Shown here piece after piece: positions 1-7,688 of a stretch of DNA of 64,000 nucleotides (its first letter is position 1; each line of letters starts with the position of its first letter). The translations under genes and the position numbers were made by a program. This stretch comes from Rhodobacter maris (GTDB lineage Bacteria > Pseudomonadota > Alphaproteobacteria > Rhodobacterales > Rhodobacteraceae), in assembly GCF_900217815.1 (NCBI RefSeq), contig NZ_OBMT01000001.1, positions 310,001 through 374,000 of the forward strand. The letters run 5' to 3'. The notes beneath the pieces were generated by a model, which was given only the letters and a program-made list of their open reading frames with translations, searched no databases and had not been told where the DNA came from.

Positions 1-1
1 A

Positions 2-1522
2 ATGATCATGCCCGCGATGCCGGTTCCCGAAGCCCCGGCTCCCGAGGCCGCGGCGCTGGAAGCTTCGGCCCTGATGGATGCCCCTGCCGATCCGGATCTC
101 TCCGACGCCGCTCCTGCCGAGGTGGCGCCCGTCGTCGCTCCGCAGGCGGAAGAGATCGAGGAGACCGGCGCGGCCATGAATCTGGCCGGTCCGGCGCTCT
201 CCGAACCGGCCGAAACCGACGCCGAGCCGGAAGCGGAAGCGGACGCGAAGCCCGAGGCGGAAGCGGACGCCGAAATCGAGATGGCCGCCGAATCGGATGA
301 AATTGCGGATGATGACGGTGCGGATGACGAAAGCGCCGAAGCGGTGACCGCCCCGCCCGCACCTGATCATTTCCTGGTTCTGACGCCTTCGCTGCGCGTC
401 GAGGCAGCGCCCGAAGCGGCGCGGCCCATGACCGAGGCGGAGCAGCTGCTGGCCGAGGCGGAAGCCGCTTTGGCCGAAACCGGTGCGGTGCTCGAAGATG
501 CCTCGAGCGCGCTCGACGCCGAAGCGGCCGCGCCGGAGGAAGAGCCCGAGGCCGGGCCGCTCGATCTGGGTGACGAGCTGAGCCGGCTCGAAAACACCAT
601 CGCCGAGCTTGAAGCGGCCGTTGCCGAGAGCGGCATCGACTTCGAGCCCGAGGAAGGGCATCCCTTCGTCGCCGAGGGGGCGGCGCCGCTGACAGAACTG
701 CCCGAGGCTTTCGACGAGGAGGTGTTGCAGGTCAGCGCCCAACCGGAGCCGGAAGATGCGGATTTGGCGGCTGTGGTGGATGATTTGCCGACCGAGACGG
801 AGGCCGAGGCGATGCTCGTGGCGCTGGCCGAACAGACCGCTGCCGAAGAGGAGGCGCAGGCTGCTTGGGCCGTCGAAGAAAGCGCCGAAGAGGCCGCGGT
901 AACGACAGAAGAGCTTGAAGTGGAAGCGGTCGAGACAGAAGAGCTTGAGATCGAGGACTGCGCCGCCGAGGCCGATGCCGAGACCGAAGGCTGCGTCGAC
1001 CCGGATCTGCGCGATGCGGCCTGGGGCGCGGAAACCTCGGTTGGCATGGACTGGGCGGAAGCGACACTGAACCTTGCGCGCGGCGCGGCGGGGCCTCTGC
1101 ACGCGCTCGAAGAGGCGGAAGTGCTGGATCAACAAGTCACAGACCCGTCGCACTATGACGATCTCGACGAAAGCCTGGAGGCGGACGGCTCAGACGAGAT
1201 CTACGCCGAGGTAGAGGCGGAGATCGCCGCCGAGGCGGAGTGCGCCCGCGAGATCGCGGAGGAGCAGACGCTTTCGGAAGCGACGCTTTCGGTCGACGAA
1301 ATTACTGCCGAAGAGATCGCGGCGGATCCCCCGACGCACGAAGCGGAACCGGCGCCGGCGGCCATTGCCCCCCGGCTCGACGAGGCGGCGCTGCGGGCGA
1401 TGGTCGGGCAGCTGGTGCGCGAGGAATTGCGCGGAACGCTCGGCGAACGCATCACCCAGAACGTGCGTAAGCTCGTGCGCCGCGAAATTCAGCGCGCGCT
1501 GACGGGTCAGGCCTACGACTGA
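2..1522 (+). CDS. Ala/Glu-rich acidic protein with conserved basic C-terminus (5' end possibly cut)
   Basis: Function not known. About 450 residues are low-complexity Ala/Glu/Asp with few hydrophobic stretches, so this part is probably disordered. Short acidic repeats (EAEADAKPEAEADAE) lie near residues 75-95. The last 45 residues are different: they are rich in Arg and Leu (for example LVREELRGTLGERI, then VRKLVRREIQRAL) and should form amphipathic helices. From memory this tail is shared by hypothetical proteins of Rhodobacterales. The layout, a long acidic region plus a helical C-terminal tail, recalls the polar organiser PopZ, but I see no definite homology. The ATG at base 2 may be internal, since the frame could extend upstream of the window. 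A strong bidirectional terminator follows. Confidence 0.8.
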   Translation: MIMPAMPVPEAPAPEAAALEASALMDAPADPDLSDAAPAEVAPVVAPQAEEIEETGAAMNLAGPALSEPAETDAEPEAEADAKPEAEADAEIEMAAESDEIADDDGADDESAEAVTAPPAPDHFLVLTPSLRVEAAPEAARPMTEAEQLLAEAEAALAETGAVLEDASSALDAEAAAPEEEPEAGPLDLGDELSRLENTIAELEAAVAESGIDFEPEEGHPFVAEGAAPLTELPEAFDEEVLQVSAQPEPEDADLAAVVDDLPTETEAEAMLVALAEQTAAEEEAQAAWAVEESAEEAAVTTEELEVEAVETEELEIEDCAAEADAETEGCVDPDLRDAAWGAETSVGMDWAEATLNLARGAAGPLHALEEAEVLDQQVTDPSHYDDLDESLEADGSDEIYAEVEAEIAAEAECAREIAEEQTLSEATLSVDEITAEEIAADPPTHEAEPAPAAIAPRLDEAALRAMVGQLVREELRGTLGERITQNVRKLVRREIQRALTGQAYD

Positions 1523-1551
1523 TCCGGCTCCGAACCTCTTCCCCGAAAACA

Positions 1552-1580
1552 CGAATGGCGCGCCTGAGGCGCGCCATTCG
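1552..1580. terminator. Bidirectional terminator hairpin between convergent genes
   Basis: A perfect 13-bp inverted repeat (1552-1564 with 1568-1580) encloses a TGA loop, between two convergent genes that end at 1522 and 1603. On the minus strand the stem is followed by GTGTTTTC. The plus-strand U tract is poor. Confidence 0.75.
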
Positions 1581-1602
1581 TCTGTTGAGATCCGAGCAGG
1601 CC

Positions 1603-1923
1603 TCAGGCCGCCTCGGCCTCTTCGGCCGCAATGCGCCGTTCGCTTTCCTCGCGCGAGAGCGCCACAGAGGTGCGCACGCCCTTCGACACGAATTCCATCA
1701 GGCCTTTCACCACGCGTTCGTTCGGATCGATCCCGGCGCAGGAGAGCACCTCGCGCCCATCGCGCGAGCGCGCCCAGCGGGCGATCTGCTCCGGTCCGTT
1801 GCCGTATTTCTTGTCATCGGCAATCGCATCATCGAGCGCGGCCAGAACGACGGCGGCGAAGAGCTTTCGCGCCCGCTGTCCTTGCTCATAGTTGAATGCG
1901 GAGCCGTCAACGAAATCGCGCAT
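1603..1923 (-). CDS. DUF6280 family protein
   Basis: A 106-residue soluble protein of unknown function. The sequence (start MRDFVDGSAFNYEQG, core YGNGPEQIARWARSRDGREV) matches my memory of the DUF6280 family, which is strongly conserved and nearly confined to Rhodobacterales. It has no signal peptide, membrane segment or recognisable catalytic motif. It stands alone: it is convergent with the acidic protein and has a 306-bp upstream gap. That gap carries palindromic sites, one of them 33-49 bases from the start codon, so regulated expression is likely. The family name is recalled, not searched. Confidence 0.85.
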   Translation of the reverse strand: MRDFVDGSAFNYEQGQRARKLFAAVVLAALDDAIADDKKYGNGPEQIARWARSRDGREVLSCAGIDPNERVVKGLMEFVSKGVRTSVALSREESERRIAAEEAEAA

Positions 1924-1955
1924 TTTTCGTCCTTCTTATTGCTCTTGCGTTTCCT

Positions 1956-1972
1956 GGCGTGGCGGCCATGTA
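1956..1972. promoter_or_regulatory. Degenerate copy of the GCATGGC-N-GCCATGC palindrome
   Basis: The sequence GGCGTGGCGGCCATGTA shares the core of the better sites at 2007-2023 and 23966-23982. It lies directly upstream of the DUF6280 start codon (read on the minus strand). It could be an operator overlapping the promoter or leader. Confidence 0.35.
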
Positions 1973-2006
1973 GGGCGCTTGGGCGCCGATTCGATATGCC
2001 CTAGAA

Positions 2007-2045
2007 GGCATGGCCGCCATGCGAAAAACGCATAGCTGTGATGGG
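2007..2045. promoter_or_regulatory. Tandem palindromic sites upstream of the DUF6280 gene
   Basis: The first site, GGCATGGCCGCCATGCG (2007-2023), contains a perfect 7+1+7 palindrome. A weaker related site, CGCATAGCTGTGATGGG, follows at 2029-2045. The centres are 22 bp apart with a 5-base spacer (AAAAA). The exact 17-mer recurs in reverse complement at 23966-23982, again with a weaker partner 22 bp away. The remaining part of this gap (about 2046-2229) shows no gene. Confidence 0.5.
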
Positions 2046-2229
2046 GAGAGGCCTTATTTAGCGGCTGTTAACGAGAACAACCGCGCATATATGGTATGTT
2101 TGACCAGTCGTTCAAGGTTTTTGACGACAAAAGATGTGCCAGGCCGGAACGCCTTCACGCGGACGTGTGCGCGCGGATGCAAGAGCCTGTTAAGGCTGCG
2201 CGCCCCGATCTCACGGGAATGTGACAACC

Positions 2230-2961
2230 TCATGCAGCCTCCGCTTGCAGCTGTGCCGCCCCCGCGGCAAGCGGGCCTGCAAGCGCGTCATGGCGGATAT
2301 GCGCAAGCGCATGCCCTGCCGCCTGCGTGAACAGCGTGCCAACCACCCGCCCTTCCGCCTCGATCGGCGTGCCGACCGGCGCCGCCCCCTCGATGGCCAG
2401 CCTGACAAGTCCCTTGCGCAGCTCGGTCTTGTGCTTCATCCGGGCCGTGACCTCCTGGCCGACATAGCAGCCCTTGCGAAAATCTACGCCCTGGAGCCGC
2501 TCGAACCCTGCCTCGAGGATATAGGTCTCGGGAGTGAGCTCGATCGCGGTTTCAGGGATCAGATTGGCAACGCGCAGCGCGTCCCAGTCGCTGCCATCCT
2601 CGCCCGCCTCGGCGCCATAGAGCCGCCAGCCCATCGCGGGGGCACGCGGATCCGTCACCGCGCCTTCGGGCGCCGGGCCGGTACCCCGAAACACCTGAAA
2701 CGCGGAGGGGGTGATCGTGACATCGGCCCGCAATTTATACATCATCAGCCGCTTGACGGTCGCCTCGGCGATGCTCTCGTCGATGTCGAGCAGCACCACA
2801 TCGCCTCGCGGCACCAGAAAGAAATCCGCCAGATATTTGCCCTGCGGCGTGAGCAGTGCGGCGTAAATCGGCCCCTCGGCCAGTTTCTTCACGTCATTGG
2901 TGACGAGACCTTGCAGGAAATGCGCGCGGTCCGCCCCAGCGATATCATAGATCTTGCGCAT
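2230..2961 (-). CDS. ygfZ: YgfZ-type folate-binding protein (Fe-S cluster maturation)
   Basis: A 243-residue tetrahydrofolate-binding protein of the GcvT-like YgfZ/IBA57 family, which helps assemble or repair certain iron-sulfur enzymes in the cytoplasm. The diagnostic motif KGCYVGQE is present near residue 165 (FRKGCYVGQEVTARM), including its conserved cysteine. The start MRKIYDIAG is chosen because a GGAGG ribosome-binding site lies just upstream; the open frame continues upstream without support. It lies 34 bases downstream of the ABC exporter gene on the same strand, so co-transcription is likely, without an obvious functional link. Confidence 0.93.
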   Translation of the reverse strand: MRKIYDIAGADRAHFLQGLVTNDVKKLAEGPIYAALLTPQGKYLADFFLVPRGDVVLLDIDESIAEATVKRLMMYKLRADVTITPSAFQVFRGTGPAPEGAVTDPRAPAMGWRLYGAEAGEDGSDWDALRVANLIPETAIELTPETYILEAGFERLQGVDFRKGCYVGQEVTARMKHKTELRKGLVRLAIEGAAPVGTPIEAEGRVVGTLFTQAAGHALAHIRHDALAGPLAAGAAQLQAEAA

Positions 2962-2995
2962 GGATACCTCCTCCACCCGATATGGCACGGGGCGT

Positions 2996-4747
2996 TCATT
3001 CGACAAGCTGCATCCGGCACAGCCCCGCATAGGCACCACCGCGGGCGAGCAGCGCGTCATGCGTGCCTTCTTCCACCACCTGCCCCTCGACGATGACCAC
3101 GATCTTGTCGGCATCGCGCACGGTCGAGAGCCGGTGCGCGATCACCAGCGTGGTGCGGCCTTGCGAGAGCTCGGAAAGCGCCTGCGCGACCTTCGCCTCG
3201 GAGGCGGTATCGAGCGCCGAGGTGGCCTCGTCGAGAAGCAGGATCGGCGCATCGCGCAGAACCGCGCGTGCAATCGCCACACGTTGGCGCTGCCCCCCCG
3301 ACAGCGCCGAGCCGCGCGGCCCGGCGGGTGTGTCGAGCCCTTCGGGCAGGGCGGCGACGAATTCGCTCACATGGGCGACGTCGAGGGCGCGCGCGAGCGT
3401 CGCCTCATCGACATCCTTGCGGCCCAGAAGCACATTCTCGCGGATGGTCTCGTCAAAAAGCGCCGAATCCTGCGTCACCGTGGCGAACATCTGGCGCAGG
3501 GCGGGCAAAGCGAGTGCCGTCACCGGCACACCGCCCACCGAGATCGAGCCCGATTGTGCATCGACGAGCCGGGTGAGCAGGTTGAACACGCTCGATTTCC
3601 CGGCCCCCGAGGGACCGACGAGCGCCGTCGTCTTGCCCGCTTCGGCGGTGAAGCTGAGGCCGCGCAGCACGGGTTTTGCGCCATAGCCGAAGCGCACATT
3701 CTCGAACCGCACCGCGGTGGTGGCGGGAAGCAGGGCGGGAGACGCCGGAGAAGCGACGGCAGGGCAGATATCGAACACGCGGTAAAGCCGCTCAAGGCTG
3801 GCCGCCGCGGTCTGCCATGTGCCCGCAAGCCCGCCAAGACGGCGCAATGGCTGGAAGGCGAGCGCCATCGCCGTGAAGAAGGACATGAACTCGCCCACCG
3901 TGCGCTTGCCCTCGACGATCTCGGGACCGCCGAGGATCAGCACCGCAAAGAAGCCGAGCCCGGTCACCGCGTCGATCATCCCCGGCACCATCGATTGCGA
4001 CACGGCCATCTTCACCATCAGCTGGCGGATCCGCGCGACCAGATGGTCAAACCGGTCGATCTGATAGGCCTCCATCTGGTAAAGTTTCACGGCCGCGACG
4101 CCGTGAAAAACCTCATCGAGCCGGGTCGCACGGGCCCCCGCCTCGGCGCGCATCTGCCGGGTCTTGCGACGGATATAGCGCTGCGCGAGAGACGTCGGCA
4201 CAATCAGGAGCGGCGCGCCGATCAGCGCGGCGGCGGTCCAGCGCCAGTCAATCGCCACGGCAACGGCGAAAAGCGACACGAGCGCCACGATATCGCGCCC
4301 CGCCCCAGTGATGAAAGTTGACCACACGCCCTGCACCGCCAGCGTGTCGCCCTGCACCCTCTCGATCAGGGCGCCGGGCGGGTTTTCCTGAAAGAAGCTC
4401 TGATCGAGCTTGAGGATATGGCGCAGCAGATCGACCTGCATGGCCGTCGAGGAGCGCTGCGCCACATCGGTGAGCAGCGCCTTGGAGGCAACCGAAGTGA
4501 TCGCTCGCAGCAGGAAAAGCCCGAGGATGCCGCCGCCGACAAGCCAGATCAGCCCCGATTCCCCTTGCGTGAACACTTTGTCGAACAGCGGCTCAAGCAT
4601 CCAGCTGAGCACACCAAGGCACCCGCCCTCGATTGCCATCAGCACAGTCGCAAGCGCCATCTTCGGCCAGTGGCGGCCCAGATAGCCCCGCCACATCCGC
4701 GAGAAGAGCGCGCGCGAGCCATAGGCGGGGTCGGTCTGATCGGTCAC
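2996..4747 (-). CDS. ABC transporter, fused permease and ATPase (MsbA-like)
   Basis: A 583-residue half-transporter. An N-terminal membrane domain (residues about 25-320, several hydrophobic segments) is fused to an ABC ATPase. The ATPase has Walker A GPSGAGKSS, signature LSGGQRQRVAIARA, Walker B ILLLDEATSALD and the H-loop histidine in VIAHRLSTV. Such proteins dimerise and export lipids, peptides or drugs; similarity is greatest to the lipid A flippase MsbA group, but the substrate cannot be read from sequence. The start is GTG at 4747 (MTDQTDPAYG). It is divergent from the aminotransferase gene and is followed closely by ygfZ. Confidence 0.92.
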   Translation of the reverse strand: MTDQTDPAYGSRALFSRMWRGYLGRHWPKMALATVLMAIEGGCLGVLSWMLEPLFDKVFTQGESGLIWLVGGGILGLFLLRAITSVASKALLTDVAQRSSTAMQVDLLRHILKLDQSFFQENPPGALIERVQGDTLAVQGVWSTFITGAGRDIVALVSLFAVAVAIDWRWTAAALIGAPLLIVPTSLAQRYIRRKTRQMRAEAGARATRLDEVFHGVAAVKLYQMEAYQIDRFDHLVARIRQLMVKMAVSQSMVPGMIDAVTGLGFFAVLILGGPEIVEGKRTVGEFMSFFTAMALAFQPLRRLGGLAGTWQTAAASLERLYRVFDICPAVASPASPALLPATTAVRFENVRFGYGAKPVLRGLSFTAEAGKTTALVGPSGAGKSSVFNLLTRLVDAQSGSISVGGVPVTALALPALRQMFATVTQDSALFDETIRENVLLGRKDVDEATLARALDVAHVSEFVAALPEGLDTPAGPRGSALSGGQRQRVAIARAVLRDAPILLLDEATSALDTASEAKVAQALSELSQGRTTLVIAHRLSTVRDADKIVVIVEGQVVEEGTHDALLARGGAYAGLCRMQLVE

Positions 4748-4908
4748 GCTGTCCTCTGGCCTGGCTGGATCGCGACGGGCATAGCGCGAATGCGCTTTCC
4801 CAGCAAGGCGCGCGGGCCTTACGCCGCTTTGTGACGGTTACAACCCGCGCCGTTGACCCTCCGGGCGCGCAGGACTAGGGCTGGTCCATCCCAAACCGGA
4901 GAATGTAG

Positions 4909-6111
4909 ATGAGCCTCGCGCATGGTCGTTCCTATCTTGCCATTCCCGGCCCCTCGGTGATGCCCGAGCGGGTGTTGGCGGCCATGCACCGCTCTGCCCC
5001 CAATATCTATGAAGGCGATCTGGTTGACCTGACCGCACAGGTGGTCGCGGATCTGCGCCGCGTGGCGATGAGCACGGGCCATGTGGCGATCTATATCACC
5101 AACGGACACGGCACCTGGGAGGCCTCGGTCGCGAACCTGGTCTCGCGCGGCGACAAGGTTCTGTCGCTCCAGACCGGTCGCTTCGGCCATGGCTGGGCCG
5201 CGCATGCCGCGGCCATGGGAGTGACGGTCGAAGCGCTCGATTTCGGGCTCAAGACCCCGGTCGATCCGGGCCGGGTCGAGGCCGCGTTGCGCGCCGACAA
5301 GGGCCATGAGATCAAATGCGTGTTCCTCACCCATGTCGATACCGCAACCTCGATCCGCAACGATGTGGCGGCTGTGCGTGCTGCGCTGGATGCGGCCGGG
5401 CACCCTGCCCTTCTCGCCGTCGATTGCATTGCCTCGCTGGCTTGCGACGAATTCCGGTTCGACGACTGGGGCGTCGATGTGATGCTGGCGGCGAGCCAGA
5501 AGGGATTGATGGTGCCCCCCGGGCTCGGCTTCCTCTGGGTCTCGGAAAAGGCGCTTGCGCAAACGCGTGCGGCGGATCTGCGCACCCCCTATTGGGATTG
5601 GGGCCCGCGGCTCGCGCCCGAATTCTATTACCAGCACTTTTGCGGCACCGCACCGACGCATCATCTGTTTGGCATGGCGGAATCGCTGAAAATGATCCTC
5701 GACGAAGAGGGGCTGCCGCAGGTCTGGGCGCGCCATCGCGCCTTGGCCCGCGCGGTCGCCACCGCTTTCGAGACTTGGGGACAAGACGGGGACATCGGGC
5801 TCAATGTCGCCGATCCATCTTGCCGGGCGGCCTCGGTCACGGCGGCGCGGATCGGCGCGGGCGGTGCCGAGCGGTTGCGCGCCTGGTGCGAGAACCGCGC
5901 GGGGGTGACGCTCGGGATCGGACTGGGCATGGCGGCGCCGGGCAGCGCAGAGGCGGGAGATTTCCTGCGCGTCGCCCATATGGGCCATGTCAACGCGCAT
6001 ATGACGCTCGGCGTGCTTGCCGTGATGGAAGCGGGAATGCAGGCCCTCGCCATTCCCCATGGCGCAGGCGGCATTCAGGCCGCGGCCGCGGTGATCGCCG
6101 CCGAGGCCTGA
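4909..6111 (+). CDS. Class V aminotransferase (alanine/serine-glyoxylate aminotransferase family)
   Basis: A 400-residue PLP-dependent enzyme of fold type I, class V. Start IPGPSVMPERVL and the helix TNGHGTWEA match the alanine-glyoxylate/serine-glyoxylate aminotransferase group. The PLP lysine is in ASQKGLMVPPG (about residue 202) and the cofactor aspartate is in LAVDCIASL. Likely reaction: transfer of the amino group from serine or alanine to glyoxylate or a related 2-oxoacid. The 160-bp space to the divergent ABC exporter gene should hold both promoters. The gene has no operon partner that would fix the substrate. Confidence 0.87.
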   Translation: MSLAHGRSYLAIPGPSVMPERVLAAMHRSAPNIYEGDLVDLTAQVVADLRRVAMSTGHVAIYITNGHGTWEASVANLVSRGDKVLSLQTGRFGHGWAAHAAAMGVTVEALDFGLKTPVDPGRVEAALRADKGHEIKCVFLTHVDTATSIRNDVAAVRAALDAAGHPALLAVDCIASLACDEFRFDDWGVDVMLAASQKGLMVPPGLGFLWVSEKALAQTRAADLRTPYWDWGPRLAPEFYYQHFCGTAPTHHLFGMAESLKMILDEEGLPQVWARHRALARAVATAFETWGQDGDIGLNVADPSCRAASVTAARIGAGGAERLRAWCENRAGVTLGIGLGMAAPGSAEAGDFLRVAHMGHVNAHMTLGVLAVMEAGMQALAIPHGAGGIQAAAAVIAAEA

Positions 6112-6116
6112 GCTGA

Positions 6117-6515
6117 TCAGGGCTGGCCGTGTTTCTCGAGCCAGTCCACCATCCAGTCGATCTCTGCCTGCTGCGCGTCGATGATCCCTTCCGCGAGCTT
6201 GCGCACCTGCGGATCATCGCCATTGTCGATCTCGATCTGCGCCATGTCGATCGCGCCCTGATGATGGGCGATCATGCCCCGGACAAAATCCACATCGGCG
6301 TCGCCCGTGAAGGGAATATCCATCCCCGCATGCATCTTCGCATTCGCCGCCAGAAAGGCCGCCGTCGAGGGGGCGGCATCGGCGGTGGCCATGGCGGCGG
6401 GCATCTCGTGGTTCATGTGCATCGCCGCGGGCTCATCGGCGTAGGCCCCGAAGGCGAGCGCAAAAGCGAGCGGGCTGAGCAGCGCGGCACGGGCAGTATC
6501 GGTGAGGGTGGGCAT
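6117..6515 (-). CDS. DUF305 family periplasmic protein
   Basis: A 132-residue exported protein. An N-terminal hydrophobic segment with a probable cleavage after AYA (about residue 26) indicates a Sec signal peptide. The mature part contains a Met/His-rich stretch (MHMNHEM) and the DUF305 motif RGMIAHHQGAIDMAQ. DUF305 proteins form helical bundles and some (CopM type) bind copper through such Met/His residues, so copper handling in the periplasm is plausible but not shown. An AAGGAG ribosome-binding site precedes the ATG. It is convergent with the aminotransferase gene, leaving only 5 bases between stops. Confidence 0.87.
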   Translation of the reverse strand: MPTLTDTARAALLSPLAFALAFGAYADEPAAMHMNHEMPAAMATADAAPSTAAFLAANAKMHAGMDIPFTGDADVDFVRGMIAHHQGAIDMAQIEIDNGDDPQVRKLAEGIIDAQQAEIDWMVDWLEKHGQP

Positions 6516-6589
6516 CGGCGACTCCTTCCAGCGTTGGGATCAGACTGCGCCAGCCGCCGGCTTCGGGCAAATCACCGCTGAGCGAGAAA

Positions 6590-6627
6590 AACGTGAGCCC
6601 GCCCCGGCAGATCCGGACGGCGGGCTC
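6590..6627 (-). terminator. Rho-independent terminator of the 6644-7039 gene
   Basis: A 9-bp stem (6595-6603 with 6619-6627) lies just after the stop codon. Read on the minus strand it is followed by ACGTTTTTC. Confidence 0.7.
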
Positions 6628-6643
6628 CCGAAATCGATTGCGC

Positions 6644-7039
6644 TCAAGCCTTCAGATCGGCGAGCGACTTGCACCAGGCTTCCATTTCCTTCGTCGCCAG
6701 TTCCATCGGCGGCTCCAGGAAGGTCAGGTGGAAGGCATCGCCAAGATCGGCCACGCCGATCGCGCGCGGGCGCACGGCCAGAACATGGGCATTGGGCAGT
6801 GCCACGCCGAAGCAGAAGATGATGTTCTGCGCCGCGAAGATCGAGCGGTCGATCGTGCCCTCGATGGCGGTGGTATGGGCGTAATGGTCAAAGAGCGCGA
6901 TGAAGGCCACTTTCGGATGCGCGTCGATCTTTTCCTTCAGCTTGGCCATCACATCGTCGATCGTTGCACAGCTCGTCTCGGCTTTCGGCACGGTCAGATC
7001 GAAGACCGGGTATTTCTCCATCAGCAGGTATTGTTTCAT
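6644..7039 (-). CDS. Conserved hypothetical protein (DUF6858-like)
   Basis: A soluble 131-residue protein with start MKQYLLMEKYPVFDL. It contains FIALFDHYAHTTAIEG and the segment PNAHVLAVRPRAIGVADL. I recall similar small proteins across proteobacteria, probably the family called DUF6858, of unknown function. No signal peptide, membrane segment or catalytic motif is evident. The start at 7039 is preferred because the conserved sequence begins there; upstream codons look random. It lies downstream of the YbaN-like gene on the same strand, about 100 bases away, and ends at its own terminator. Confidence 0.8.
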   Translation of the reverse strand: MKQYLLMEKYPVFDLTVPKAETSCATIDDVMAKLKEKIDAHPKVAFIALFDHYAHTTAIEGTIDRSIFAAQNIIFCFGVALPNAHVLAVRPRAIGVADLGDAFHLTFLEPPMELATKEMEAWCKSLADLKA

Positions 7040-7142
7040 CGCCTGACCTCTCTCCTGGATACACCTTTTCTCATGGCTCCACGTTGCACGCGGGCCGGTC
7101 AAGAGCGCGATCTGTCGCGGGGACTGCGCGGCGGGCCCGGGC

Positions 7143-7547
7143 TCAGGCGGTCGGGCGCGTGAAGACATAACCGAGCCCGCCCAGCATCACCCCCGCGACC
7201 AGCGCGATCGGCACCGGGCCGGGATGACGCAGCGTGACAAAGAGCACCATGCCGAGCGTCGAGCCCGCTAGCGCCATCAGCTTGCCCCGCATCGGGATCG
7301 CCCCGCGTGCGCGCCAGTCTCGCAGCATCGGGCCGAAATGGCGATGCCCGAGCAACCAGGCCTCAAGCCGCTCGGAGGAACGCGCGAAACATCCCGCCGC
7401 AAGAATCAGGAACGGCACCGTCGGCAGCACCGGCAGGAACACACCCACGAACCCAAGCGCGACGAAACCAAGCCCGAGCGTCAGGAAGACCGCGCGGACA
7501 ATATGTGTGCCCCGGCCCGTCTCCCCGGCGCCTTCCCTCTCTGCCAT
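7143..7547 (-). CDS. YbaN-like DUF454 inner-membrane protein
   Basis: A 134-residue membrane protein. The segment after residue 20 (LGFVALGFVGVFLPVLPTVPF) carries the proline-rich helix typical of DUF454, followed by the family motif FARSSERLEAWLLGH. A second pair of hydrophobic helices lies at about residues 90-125. Function unknown; E. coli YbaN is the reference member. A GAGGAGGG ribosome-binding site precedes the ATG. The stretch 7548-7688 upstream shows no gene. Confidence 0.85.
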   Translation of the reverse strand: MAEREGAGETGRGTHIVRAVFLTLGLGFVALGFVGVFLPVLPTVPFLILAAGCFARSSERLEAWLLGHRHFGPMLRDWRARGAIPMRGKLMALAGSTLGMVLFVTLRHPGPVPIALVAGVMLGGLGYVFTRPTA

Positions 7548-7688
7548 CCGGCGCCCTCCTCTCGGTTCCGCGCCACGTCACGTGGCGGGCACAACCTCAA
7601 GCTGCACCGCCAGCCTGCGCGCAAATGTGTCCCCGGGCAAGTGGCGGCTCCAAGTATGCGAGAACAGGGCGGCGGGGCTCCGGCGCGG

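Noticed and set aside
2010-2330. Open frame beginning inside the strong palindrome (MAAMRKTHS)
   Set aside because: The ATG codons are part of the palindromic site, there is no ribosome-binding site, the protein is unlike any family, and the frame runs into the antisense of ygfZ.
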